Below, in pieces: positions 7,261-13,382 of a stretch of DNA of 14,963 nucleotides. The notes under the pieces were generated by a model, which saw nothing but the letters and a program-made list of their open reading frames with translations, was not told the DNA's origin and did no database searches. The stretch is from Acholeplasmataceae bacterium UBA5617 (GTDB lineage: Bacteria; Bacillota_I; Bacilli_A; Acholeplasmatales; Acholeplasmataceae), in assembly GCA_002424575.1 (NCBI GenBank), contig DIKN01000092.1, forward strand, positions 1-14,963, given 5' to 3'. Numbering within the stretch: the stretch's first letter is position 1; every line of letters begins with the position of its first letter. The translations under genes were made by a program, and so were the position numbers.

Positions 7261-7434
7261 CTGTACCATCTCTTAAATCGCGAGATATGCTTGATAAGCA
7301 AACATTCGATACCGCTTATTTCCTTCAATCTATTTTTTTATGTTCTGTTCAATCATCCAATCATTGATACTGTTTAAGCATCATTGAAATTAAAAATCGG
7401 TTTATACATTCTCATTTCATTTTCTAACCTGTGT
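7261..7434. other. Non-coding stretch between terminator and operon control region
   Basis: No convincing gene is seen. It holds small dyads: ATCTC/GAGAT (7268-7286), TGCTT-GAT-AAGCA (7288-7300), and ATAAGC (7294-7299), which can alternatively pair with GCTTAT (7314-7319). An open frame runs from about 7384 into the dehydratase gene but crosses the promoter and dyad, so it is not translated as an extension. Confidence 0.4.
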
Positions 7435-7454
7435 AGGATACAACGCGGTATCCT
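7435..7454. promoter_or_regulatory. Perfect dyad, candidate operator of the dehydratase operon
   Basis: AGGATAC (7435-7441), six bases AACGCG, GTATCCT (7448-7454): a perfect 7-base inverted repeat. It abuts the expected -35 region of the extended -10 promoter at 7476-7484. Position and symmetry fit a dimeric regulator, as expected for a substrate-inducible catabolic operon. The regulator gene is not in this window. Confidence 0.6.
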
Positions 7455-7475
7455 TTATGATTTCATCATATTCAA

Positions 7476-7484
7476 TGTTATAAT
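7476..7484 (+). promoter_or_regulatory. Extended -10 promoter of the dehydratase operon
   Basis: TGT followed by TATAAT, predicting a start near 7491 and a leader of about 40 bases carrying the AAAGGAG site at 7517-7523. No good -35 word is found at 17 bases, which suggests dependence on the extended -10 or on an activator at the dyad. Confidence 0.6.
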
Positions 7485-7530
7485 GAAAGTAGAAATTTCA
7501 TGTATTGTTTCATACGAAAGGAGACTCATC

Positions 7531-8727
7531 ATGCCTTTAATCAAAGATGTCAAAGCAATACTCACTGCACCTGATGGTATTAACCTAATCGTTGTCAAAG
7601 TAACCACCGATCAAGAGGGTTTATACGGTCTTGGTTGTTCAACGTTTGCTTATCGTGAACTCGCTGTCAAATCGGTCATCGAAGATTACTTAAAACCGTT
7701 ACTGCTCAATCGAGATGTCAACAACATTGAAGACTTATGGCACCTCATGTACAACAACGCATATTGGAGAAACGATGCCATCTCAAACAACGCTATTTCA
7801 GGTGTTGATATGGCTCTATGGGATATCAAAGGTAAAATGGCAGGTTTACCTCTTTATGATCTTTTCGGAGGAAAATCACGTGAAGGAGTTCCCTTTTATC
7901 GTCACGTCAACGGATCATCACTTGAAAAGATCGTCGAAAACATTGAAGCCTTCAGAAAAGAGAATGTTCGTCATGTGCGCATTCAATGGGGTCTCTACGG
8001 TGGAATCGCTCAAACACTCAATAAACCGATCAATGCTCCAGTCGGGTCTTATATCAGCCCAACACATTATATGTTAGATACCATCAAGATGTTTGATTAT
8101 GTGAGAAAACACTGTGGGGATGATCTGGAACTCATTCATGATATCCATGAAAGATTAACACCATCCGATGCCATCTATTTAGCAAAACAACTCGAAAAAT
8201 ATCGCCTCTTCTTTTTAGAAGATCCACTTTCCCCTGAGCAGATCGAATGGATGCAACATTTAAAATCACAATGTGCAACACCGATTGGAATTGGAGAACT
8301 CTTTAACAATCCCAAAGAATGGGAATATCTGATCAAAAATCGACTTATCGATTTTATTCGCATGCATTTAAGTCAAATCGGAGGACTCACTCCAGCACGA
8401 AAACTTGCATACTTTGCTGAACAGTTTGGCATACGCACCGCATGGCATGGACCAGGCGATGTCTCACCTGTAGGTCATGCTGCCAATGTTCATTTAAGTC
8501 TTCATACGCATAACACTGGCATTTTAGAATGGTGTGGATTCTCAGATCTCATGTATCAAGTCTTCCCGGGGATGCCTTATGCCAAAGATGGCTATTTATA
8601 TGTCAGCAACAAACCCGGATTGGGCATTGACATCAATGAAGAACTCGCAAAAAAATACCCCATCAAAACGAATGTGACCACATGGACACAAACCCGTTTG
8701 CCCGACGGCACCTTAGTGAATCCTTAG
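7531..8727 (+). CDS. RspA/ManD-type acid-sugar dehydratase (enolase superfamily)
   Basis: A protein of 398 residues, the full length of this enolase-superfamily subgroup. It removes water from an aldonic acid (D-mannonate or a related sugar acid) to give a 2-keto-3-deoxy acid, using Mg2+. Visible: the N-terminal capping domain (to about 120), including NNAISGVDMALWDIKGK, then the barrel with metal ligands Asp204 and catalytic-type His206 in HDIHERLTP, Glu230 in FLEDPL, Glu256 in GIGELFNN, His306 in TAWHGPGDVSPVGHAAN and Glu333 in GILEW. These spacings match the ManD set I recall (D210, H212, E236, E262, E339) at a constant offset of six. The VRIQWGLYGG loop and KPGLGIDI tail look like E. coli RspA, a branch whose dehydratase activity can be weak. 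The ATG at 7531 follows AAAGGAG; the frame is open further upstream but crosses the promoter. First gene of an operon: the SDR gene follows after 10 bases. Confidence 0.9.
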   Translation: MPLIKDVKAILTAPDGINLIVVKVTTDQEGLYGLGCSTFAYRELAVKSVIEDYLKPLLLNRDVNNIEDLWHLMYNNAYWRNDAISNNAISGVDMALWDIKGKMAGLPLYDLFGGKSREGVPFYRHVNGSSLEKIVENIEAFRKENVRHVRIQWGLYGGIAQTLNKPINAPVGSYISPTHYMLDTIKMFDYVRKHCGDDLELIHDIHERLTPSDAIYLAKQLEKYRLFFLEDPLSPEQIEWMQHLKSQCATPIGIGELFNNPKEWEYLIKNRLIDFIRMHLSQIGGLTPARKLAYFAEQFGIRTAWHGPGDVSPVGHAANVHLSLHTHNTGILEWCGFSDLMYQVFPGMPYAKDGYLYVSNKPGLGIDINEELAKKYPIKTNVTTWTQTRLPDGTLVNP

Positions 8728-8737
8728 GAGGTATATC

Positions 8738-9511
8738 ATGTCAAAAAAAGTATTGATTACTGGAGCAAGCCGAGGTATTGGACGCGGTATTGCCTTAAGA
8801 CTCGCATCACAAGGGTATGATGTTGCTTTTACTTATCACACCGAAGAAGAGGATGCAAAGTCTTTAAAACAAGAAATCGAATCTTTAGGACAAAAAGGAT
8901 TTTATTATCAAGCTAACCTACAAGAACCCGATGTTCCAACCCGTGTCACTGAGCAAGCCATTAAAGATTTAGGTGGTCTTGATGCACTCGTTTGTAATGC
9001 CGGTAAAGCTCGGTTTTCAACGATTCAAAATCTCGACCCCGCCATGATGGAGTTCATGTATGGTCTCAATTATCGTAGTTATGTGCTTGCAAGTAAGGTT
9101 GCTGCTAACCATATGGTTTCCCATCATATTCCAGGTCGTATCATCTTTATATCATCTTCACGCGGTGAACGTGCTTATCGCAACGATGCCATCTACGGAT
9201 CGCTCAAAGCAGCCCTTAACCGGATGGTTCAGTCTTTAGCGATTGAACTTGCAGAATACGGTATTACCGTGAATTCTGTTGCACCAGGCGCAACAGCAAC
9301 CCGCAATAACTACACCATGGAAGAACTCAAAAAGGGGTGGGCAAGTCCTCTCATTCCGATGGGTCGAATGGGAAAACCGGATGATGTTGCAGGTCTTGTC
9401 TCTTATCTCGTATCGGATGAAGCAAGTTATATCACTGGTGTCACCATACGTGTCGATGGTGGTCTCATTCTTTATGGTCCGAATGAAGATCTTAATGGAG
9501 GTTTATTCTAA
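8738..9511 (+). CDS. Short-chain dehydrogenase/reductase (classical SDR)
   Basis: A classical SDR of 257 residues that oxidises or reduces a hydroxyl/carbonyl with NAD(P). The Rossmann motif TGASRGIG is at 8-15; an Arg in that motif (Arg12) hints at NADP use but does not settle it. The stabilising motif is CNAG (86-89, Cys in place of the usual first Asn), with Asn111, the Ser139-141 cluster, Tyr153 and Lys157 (YxxxK) completing the catalytic tetrad, then VAPGATAT and the C-terminal ITGVTIRVDGG. The stop of the dehydratase gene overlaps the AGGAGG site of this one (TAGGAGG) and the start is 10 bases on, so expression is coupled. By context it could oxidise an aldose to the lactone hydrolysed by the next gene's product, or reduce a keto acid; the substrate is not determined. 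Confidence 0.93.
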   Translation: MSKKVLITGASRGIGRGIALRLASQGYDVAFTYHTEEEDAKSLKQEIESLGQKGFYYQANLQEPDVPTRVTEQAIKDLGGLDALVCNAGKARFSTIQNLDPAMMEFMYGLNYRSYVLASKVAANHMVSHHIPGRIIFISSSRGERAYRNDAIYGSLKAALNRMVQSLAIELAEYGITVNSVAPGATATRNNYTMEELKKGWASPLIPMGRMGKPDDVAGLVSYLVSDEASYITGVTIRVDGGLILYGPNEDLNGGLF

Positions 9512-10299
9512 TGTCTGTTCAAATCTTAACGACAGGTTTAAAATTCCCTGAAGGTCCGGCGATCACCCCAAATGGTCGAATCTTCTTTGTTGAACTCTTA
9601 GGAGGATGTATTACTGAATATCATCGTGATACGAAAACAACAACACGCTTTAACGTAGGTGGAGGTCCCAATGGACTTCTTGCAATCGATAACGATACCC
9701 TCATGTTTTGTGATGCGTTCGGCAATAAACTTCGCGTTCTTGATTTAAGAACTGGTGATACGAAAGTGGTCGCTCATCAAATCAATGGTGAATCTCTTCG
9801 CGCACCGAATGACCTCATCATGGACAAGGAAGGCAACGTCCTGTTTACATGTCCAGGTGGGTCACAAAAAGCACCGATTGGTTACATGTGTGTGATGAAA
9901 CCCAATCAGGACGTTTCCATCATCGCTGAAAACATGTGGTTTCCCAATGGACTTCTTCTCATCAATGATGAAAAAAACATCATCATCAATGAGACGTGGC
10001 AACATCGTCTTCTGATCGGTGATTGGAACAAAAAAACTCTGACGATAGAAAATATTCGAACCTTTTATACCATCGGTGGTGTTGCAGAACCCGACGGTTT
10101 GACCTTATCAAAAGATAACTTGATCTATGCTTCTGTTTACGCAACCGGTATGGTGTGGGTCTTTGATACAAAAGGAAACCTTATCAAACAAATCAAACTC
10201 CCAGGACATAATCCAACCAACATTTGTGAAGATACGATAGGGCAACTCGGGTTCATTGTCACCGAAGCTGAAAAGGGACTACTGCTTTCTATAACATAG
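9511..10299 (+). CDS. SMP-30/gluconolactonase-family lactonase
   Basis: A six-bladed beta-propeller of the SMP-30/gluconolactonase/LRE family, 262 residues. These enzymes hydrolyse sugar lactones to aldonic acids with a divalent metal. Expected metal ligands are Glu14 (KFPEGPAI), Asn146 (WFPNGLLL) and Asp195 (AEPDGLTL), with Asn100 (APNDLIMD) in the substrate-binding position; the spacing fits the Glu18/Asn154/Asp204 set of the human enzyme. Repeating blade strands such as GRIFFVE, DTLMFCDAFGNKLRVLD and GNVLFT are clear. The ATG shares a base with the SDR stop (TAATG) and has GGAGG nine bases upstream inside the SDR gene, so translation is coupled. Last gene of the operon, ending before a strong terminator. 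Confidence 0.92.
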   Translation: MSVQILTTGLKFPEGPAITPNGRIFFVELLGGCITEYHRDTKTTTRFNVGGGPNGLLAIDNDTLMFCDAFGNKLRVLDLRTGDTKVVAHQINGESLRAPNDLIMDKEGNVLFTCPGGSQKAPIGYMCVMKPNQDVSIIAENMWFPNGLLLINDEKNIIINETWQHRLLIGDWNKKTLTIENIRTFYTIGGVAEPDGLTLSKDNLIYASVYATGMVWVFDTKGNLIKQIKLPGHNPTNICEDTIGQLGFIVTEAEKGLLLSIT

Positions 10300-10326
10300 T
10301 AAACATAAAATCATACAGAATCTATT

Positions 10327-10361
10327 AAAAAATGCATCGACCACAGGTCAGATGCATTTTT
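10327..10361. terminator. Strong bidirectional terminator between convergent genes
   Basis: Outer stem AAAAATGCATC/GATGCATTTTT (10328-10338 with 10351-10361) continued by an inner GACC-ACA-GGTC with one unpaired base. Runs of A and T on the flanks let it work for the lactonase gene (+) and for the repeat-containing secreted protein gene (-) ending at 10377. Confidence 0.85.
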
Positions 10362-10376
10362 ATTGATGAGTGAAGA

Positions 10377-11366
10377 TTAACGATCGGATTCAGGAAGTAA
10401 GCTGACTGTCCAGGATGAAGTAAATGGAGCGTCAGAAGCTTGATAACCGAGTTGACCTGGGCTGATTGTATCCACAGGGAGATAATCCACATGGATTTGA
10501 ATTTCAGATAATTCAACACCGTCTGCTAATTGAAGTGTGAATGTCACATATTGACCATCCCAACTGAGTGTCAACGTACCAATGAATTCACCTTTTGATA
10601 AATCATTTTGTGCTGCACCTGCATAGAGATCGAATGTTTCAGGATTAGCATCAAACGTCAATTGCCATCCCCATCTACTGTTGGTTAAACCAAGTTCAAT
10701 AAAGGATAATTCGCCTAATGCCCATACTGTTTCTTCGCCATAAACCGCATGGAATGCAACATAGATTACAGGCATTTCAAAAACAACATCACATGCAATC
10801 ACTTCAAATCCAAATGCGTAGAACCAAGAACCACTAGTAGGACCATTGGGGCCACCAACATATGCTGTTTCTCCAGCGACACCTGAAGGGTTGAGAACGT
10901 CTTCATCAACGAGCGCCATATGGAAGACAAAATAGAATGAATCACCGTCAACTAATTCTGTTGTAGAAACGGTGTATTCAAATGTATTTAATCCGAGTGA
11001 TCCTAATTGATAGGGTGCTTGACCAGGTGCAACACGTTTTACTGGTAATTGTGAAAGTTCACTGTATACAAATAAATGTGCTTCTGATGCAAGTGCTCCA
11101 TCAATCAAATCAACATTCAATACGAAATCTCCATTTGCATTAATCGATACAACGACCGAACCTGCAACCTTATTTTGACCGGCATAAATTGTATATTCAA
11201 AGCTGTGAAAACCGTTTACACAGATATTGAGATCTCCTCCAAAATCAACTGACTGTTCAGTCCATGAAAAAGATGAAACGACGGGCTTACTTTTAGCTTC
11301 AACATTGATGGAGGTAACCACGAATGCAAGCATAACAACAACGATTAAACCAATGAATTTTCTCAC
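10377..11366 (-). CDS. Secreted protein with two copies of a PGQxxYQ module
   Basis: A protein of 329 residues with a signal peptide (MRK, hydrophobic 5-20, cleavage likely after NVEA at 24) and no lipobox, membrane anchor or sortase motif, so probably released or loosely attached. Residues about 56-133 and 236-322 form an internal repeat: a YAG turn, a GSVVVSINANGDFVL or GTLTLSWDGQYVTFTL hairpin, LxDGxxLSExxxHV-type strands, then PGQAPYQ (114-120) or PGQLGYQ (303-309). Between them lie AxxxxxxGETAYVGG and EETVWALGELSF segments. I recall similar modules (hairpin, ETHLHV, PGQFPY, ETAWGAG) in secreted proteins of Gram-positive bacteria and archaea, of unknown function. Start is GTG 11366 behind AAGGAG at seven bases; single-gene unit with its own promoter and terminator. 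Confidence 0.85.
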   Translation of the reverse strand: MRKFIGLIVVVMLAFVVTSINVEAKSKPVVSSFSWTEQSVDFGGDLNICVNGFHSFEYTIYAGQNKVAGSVVVSINANGDFVLNVDLIDGALASEAHLFVYSELSQLPVKRVAPGQAPYQLGSLGLNTFEYTVSTTELVDGDSFYFVFHMALVDEDVLNPSGVAGETAYVGGPNGPTSGSWFYAFGFEVIACDVVFEMPVIYVAFHAVYGEETVWALGELSFIELGLTNSRWGWQLTFDANPETFDLYAGAAQNDLSKGEFIGTLTLSWDGQYVTFTLQLADGVELSEIQIHVDYLPVDTISPGQLGYQASDAPFTSSWTVSLLPESDR

Positions 11367-11398
11367 TTAAATTCTCCTTTTTTTTGAATTGCATCCTC

Positions 11399-11427
11399 AT
11401 GATAACACATTGAATATACACTATCAA
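11399..11427 (-). promoter_or_regulatory. Promoter of the PGQ-module secreted protein gene
   Basis: On the minus strand: TTGATA (11422-11427), 17-base spacer, TATCAT (11399-11404) preceded by TGT (extended -10). Predicted start near 11392, about 25 bases before the GTG start and just upstream of AAGGAG. Confidence 0.7.
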
Positions 11428-11671
11428 TTTATTTGCTTTTAAATGCTTTTTTGTTATATGATGACCTGTTTTTATACAAATAGATGATATGTTTTAGCAC
11501 AAAAACACCATATCATGTCGCGTAAATCATTCAATGGCCACATCAAAGATGATCTCAAAGCATCATCTTGCATCTCTTATCAATTTAACCTTCACTTACA
11601 TGATCTCAACATTAACATTATGATCGATTAAACTCATTAGTTTTATCACAAAATAATGGGATTAGGCAGAA

Positions 11672-11700
11672 TTGTTCTTTGTATCAAATAGATATATACT
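11672..11700 (+). promoter_or_regulatory. Candidate promoter of the small-RNA candidate
   Basis: TTGTTC (11672-11677), 17-base spacer, TATACT (11695-11700). The -10 is five of six; the -35 is only three of six. Predicted start near 11707. Confidence 0.35.
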
Positions 11701-11706
11701 TAACTG

Positions 11707-11812
11707 ACCCCGTGATCTGTTAAACAATATATGAAGAGAACAATTGTTTATCGTTTTCAATCGGCAGTTGGAATGCAATGAACACTTTTTGTCTAAGTGT
11801 GTTCGATTTTTT
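11707..11812 (+). ncRNA. Candidate small RNA of about 105 nt
   Basis: Between the candidate promoter at 11672-11700 and a terminator-like hairpin lies a stretch of about 105 bases with an internal eight-pair stem TAAACAAT/ATTGTTTA. The closing hairpin pairs GAAC-ACTT (11780-11787) with AAGT-GT-GTTC (11795-11804), with two bulged bases, and is followed within a few bases by TTTTTT (11807-11812). No known RNA family (tmRNA, RNase P, 6S, SRP, T-box) is recognised. An open frame of 73 codons from a TTG at 11744 runs through the hairpin and has no ribosome binding site. A leader or decayed sequence is the main alternative. Confidence 0.35.
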
Positions 11813-12051
11813 GTCATTCTACCATATAAAAAACCAATGTTTGATGGCCAAAAGAAATATGAAATATATGATTCATGGTTTTACACCTTACGTTTGCAGG
11901 TTGCTGAAGGGTCATCATTCTTGAACTACTCGTTAAGTGTATTATCATTTATGCGTTTTCCTTGAAATGAACGTGATTATTAGCTACGTGATCATCATGA
12001 ATTCCCAATTCATTTTTTGTATGAATCGCTTCCATTTTCACACAAACCATT

Positions 12052-12092
12052 TTAGAAAAAGAAAATGGACGAATAATAATTAACTCGTCCAT
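12052..12092 (-). terminator. Terminator of the small lipoprotein gene
   Basis: Stem ATGGACGA (12065-12072) with TCGTCCAT (12085-12092). Read on the minus strand, the hairpin is followed by TTTTCTTTTTCT, a good U-tract, 25 bases after the stop codon at 12118. Confidence 0.75.
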
Positions 12093-12117
12093 GTTTTATA
12101 AAGATAAAAAAATGATT

Positions 12118-12501
12118 TTATTGTCCTTGTTGCCAAGCATATTTATCTAAAAAATATTGGTTCACTTGATTGTCAATCTCAGGTGTAGCAACCACATACA
12201 ACTTACCATTTTGAACATGTTCTTCTACAAAGTGTGTTTGAATGGTTGAAAAAAATTGATCATAGTTGAACTCAACGCCATCGGTTGGCTCATAGAGATA
12301 GATGAAGATTGACATTCCGGTGCCAAGTTTATTAGCACTCCACGTATCTTTGCCCTCTGAAGGATTGATGTAATAGAACGGTTGATGATCAACTGTGATC
12401 ACATGAACTTCATAGTACGCTTGTTGGACATCACCACAACTCATTAACATGGATATGGTCATCATCAATAAAAAGACTAACATGATTTTGCGTGCAAACA
12501 T
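12118..12501 (-). CDS. Small putative lipoprotein
   Basis: A protein of 127 residues with a lipoprotein-type signal peptide: MFARK, a Met/Leu/Ile-rich core, lipobox LMSC with Cys at 22 (Met at the -2 position is less usual). The mature part of about 105 residues is soluble, with one beta-rich stretch (YYEVHVITVDHQPFYYINP), an acidic middle and an amphipathic C-terminus. No family is recognised. The ATG at 12501 follows GTGAGGTC at eight bases. It has its own promoter candidate at 12525-12554 and a terminator, so it is probably a single-gene unit, though it lies just downstream of the CPBP gene in the same direction and read-through is possible. Confidence 0.75.
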   Translation of the reverse strand: MFARKIMLVFLLMMTISMLMSCGDVQQAYYEVHVITVDHQPFYYINPSEGKDTWSANKLGTGMSIFIYLYEPTDGVEFNYDQFFSTIQTHFVEEHVQNGKLYVVATPEIDNQVNQYFLDKYAWQQGQ

Positions 12502-12524
12502 ATATTTGACCTCACTTTGATTTC

Positions 12525-12554
12525 ATTATAGTCCTCAAAAGAAGGATAAATCAA
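12525..12554 (-). promoter_or_regulatory. Promoter candidate of the small lipoprotein gene
   Basis: On the minus strand: TTGATT (12549-12554), 18-base spacer, TATAAT (12525-12530). Predicted start near 12518, between the CPBP gene and the lipoprotein start. Confidence 0.55.
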
Positions 12555-12561
12555 GAAGGTT

Positions 12562-13347
12562 TCATCGTATTGATGCAGACTGTATGCGAATGGTTTCCTT
12601 TAAACAAAAAATCGCATATAAAGCTACAAAACATCCTAAGATGACGGTGATTCCAATCGTATATGTATCATATCTTCCATTCACGGTTCCAAGATAAAAC
12701 ATCACTTGACCAAAGAAATTATAGGTTGCATGCAAGATCATCGTCAACCATAGATTTTGAGTACGCAAGTACATCACTGCCCAAAGCATGCCCATTAAAG
12801 TCGAATAACCTGCTTGTAGTAATGTATCGAAAAGTGAAGCACCGCTCCATAAATTGATCAGATGGACCATACCAAAAAGAACCGATGAAAGGATAACAGA
12901 AATCAATAGACCATGTTTTTGTTGTGAATATCTTTGCAGTAAAAGGATTAAGATGACCCCACGAAAGAGAATCTCTTCAAAAAAACCAACACTTAATGAT
13001 TCCATAAGAAAGAGAAAAACACGATAACCTGGATCAATCAATTGTGCTCTTCCATCAAAAAAAGCGATGATGGGAAAATTATTGATCGAAATGATCAGTG
13101 CGGGTATCATCATAAGTAGCGCTTTTAAAGGTTCTTTAAATCTGAAAATTCCCTGATAACCAAAACCCGTGAGAATAATGATAAATGCGAATCCTGCAAG
13201 AACTCTCAAAACGGTTTGCGTCATCATGTCAGCATCTTTGTTTTGTCCCATCATCGGTGAGATGACATACTGAAAAAGAATCATCGATAGGATGATTCCA
13301 ATAAACATGATTTTATGTTGTTTTGAGAAAGAAGATTGTTGGTTCAA
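12562..13347 (-). CDS. CPBP-family intramembrane metalloprotease homologue (CAAX/Abi type)
   Basis: A polytopic membrane protein of 261 residues with about eight hydrophobic segments. All three signatures of the CPBP (CAAX protease and bacteriocin-processing) family are present: EEILFRG (124-130; Glu124, Glu125, Arg129), FGMVHL (158-163; His162) and HATYN (206-210; His206, Asn210). Members cleave within membranes or help bacteriocin processing and self-immunity; the substrate is unknown, and no bacteriocin gene is seen nearby. The only plausible start is TTG at 13347, with a weak GGATG upstream; no in-frame ATG is available before residue 14. An eight-codon out-of-frame ORF (ATG at 13370) ends in TGA overlapping the TTG. 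The gene follows the Lgt-family gene by 35 bases and is probably co-transcribed. Its stop is TGA. Confidence 0.85.
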   Translation of the reverse strand: MNQQSSFSKQHKIMFIGIILSMILFQYVISPMMGQNKDADMMTQTVLRVLAGFAFIIILTGFGYQGIFRFKEPLKALLMMIPALIISINNFPIIAFFDGRAQLIDPGYRVFLFLMESLSVGFFEEILFRGVILILLLQRYSQQKHGLLISVILSSVLFGMVHLINLWSGASLFDTLLQAGYSTLMGMLWAVMYLRTQNLWLTMILHATYNFFGQVMFYLGTVNGRYDTYTIGITVILGCFVALYAIFCLKETIRIQSASIR

Positions 13348-13382
13348 GTTACATCCACATGCACTTTCATATATCGAGGTAT

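Larger units (their letters stand above)
11428..12051. other. Intergenic region rich in inverted repeats, no convincing protein gene
   Basis: No frame here combines a ribosome binding site with a protein-like sequence. It holds a series of dyads: ATGATATG/CATATCAT (11484-11491 with 11509-11516), AAGATGAT/ATCATCTT (11546-11553 with 11562-11569), TAAACAAT/ATTGTTTA (11721-11728 with 11743-11750), the terminator-like hairpin at 11780-11812, and ATGAATT-CCC-AATTCAT followed by a T-run (11997-12018). A direct repeat ACGTGAT occurs at 11971-11977 and 11986-11992. The region could encode structured RNA, hold regulatory sites, or be the remains of a lost gene. Confidence 0.5.

Noticed and set aside
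7384..7530. N-terminal extension of the dehydratase by 49 codons
   Set aside because: It crosses the dyad and extended -10 promoter, and the ATG at 7531 has a strong ribosome binding site and gives the normal family length.
11744..11965. 73-codon + strand frame starting at TTG
   Set aside because: No ribosome binding site, runs through a terminator-like hairpin, and the translation has no recognisable features.
11997..12018. Hairpin ATGAATT-CCC-AATTCAT followed by T-run as a terminator
   Set aside because: Only one G-C pair in the stem and no upstream transcription unit on that strand apart from the small-RNA candidate; listed as a dyad only.
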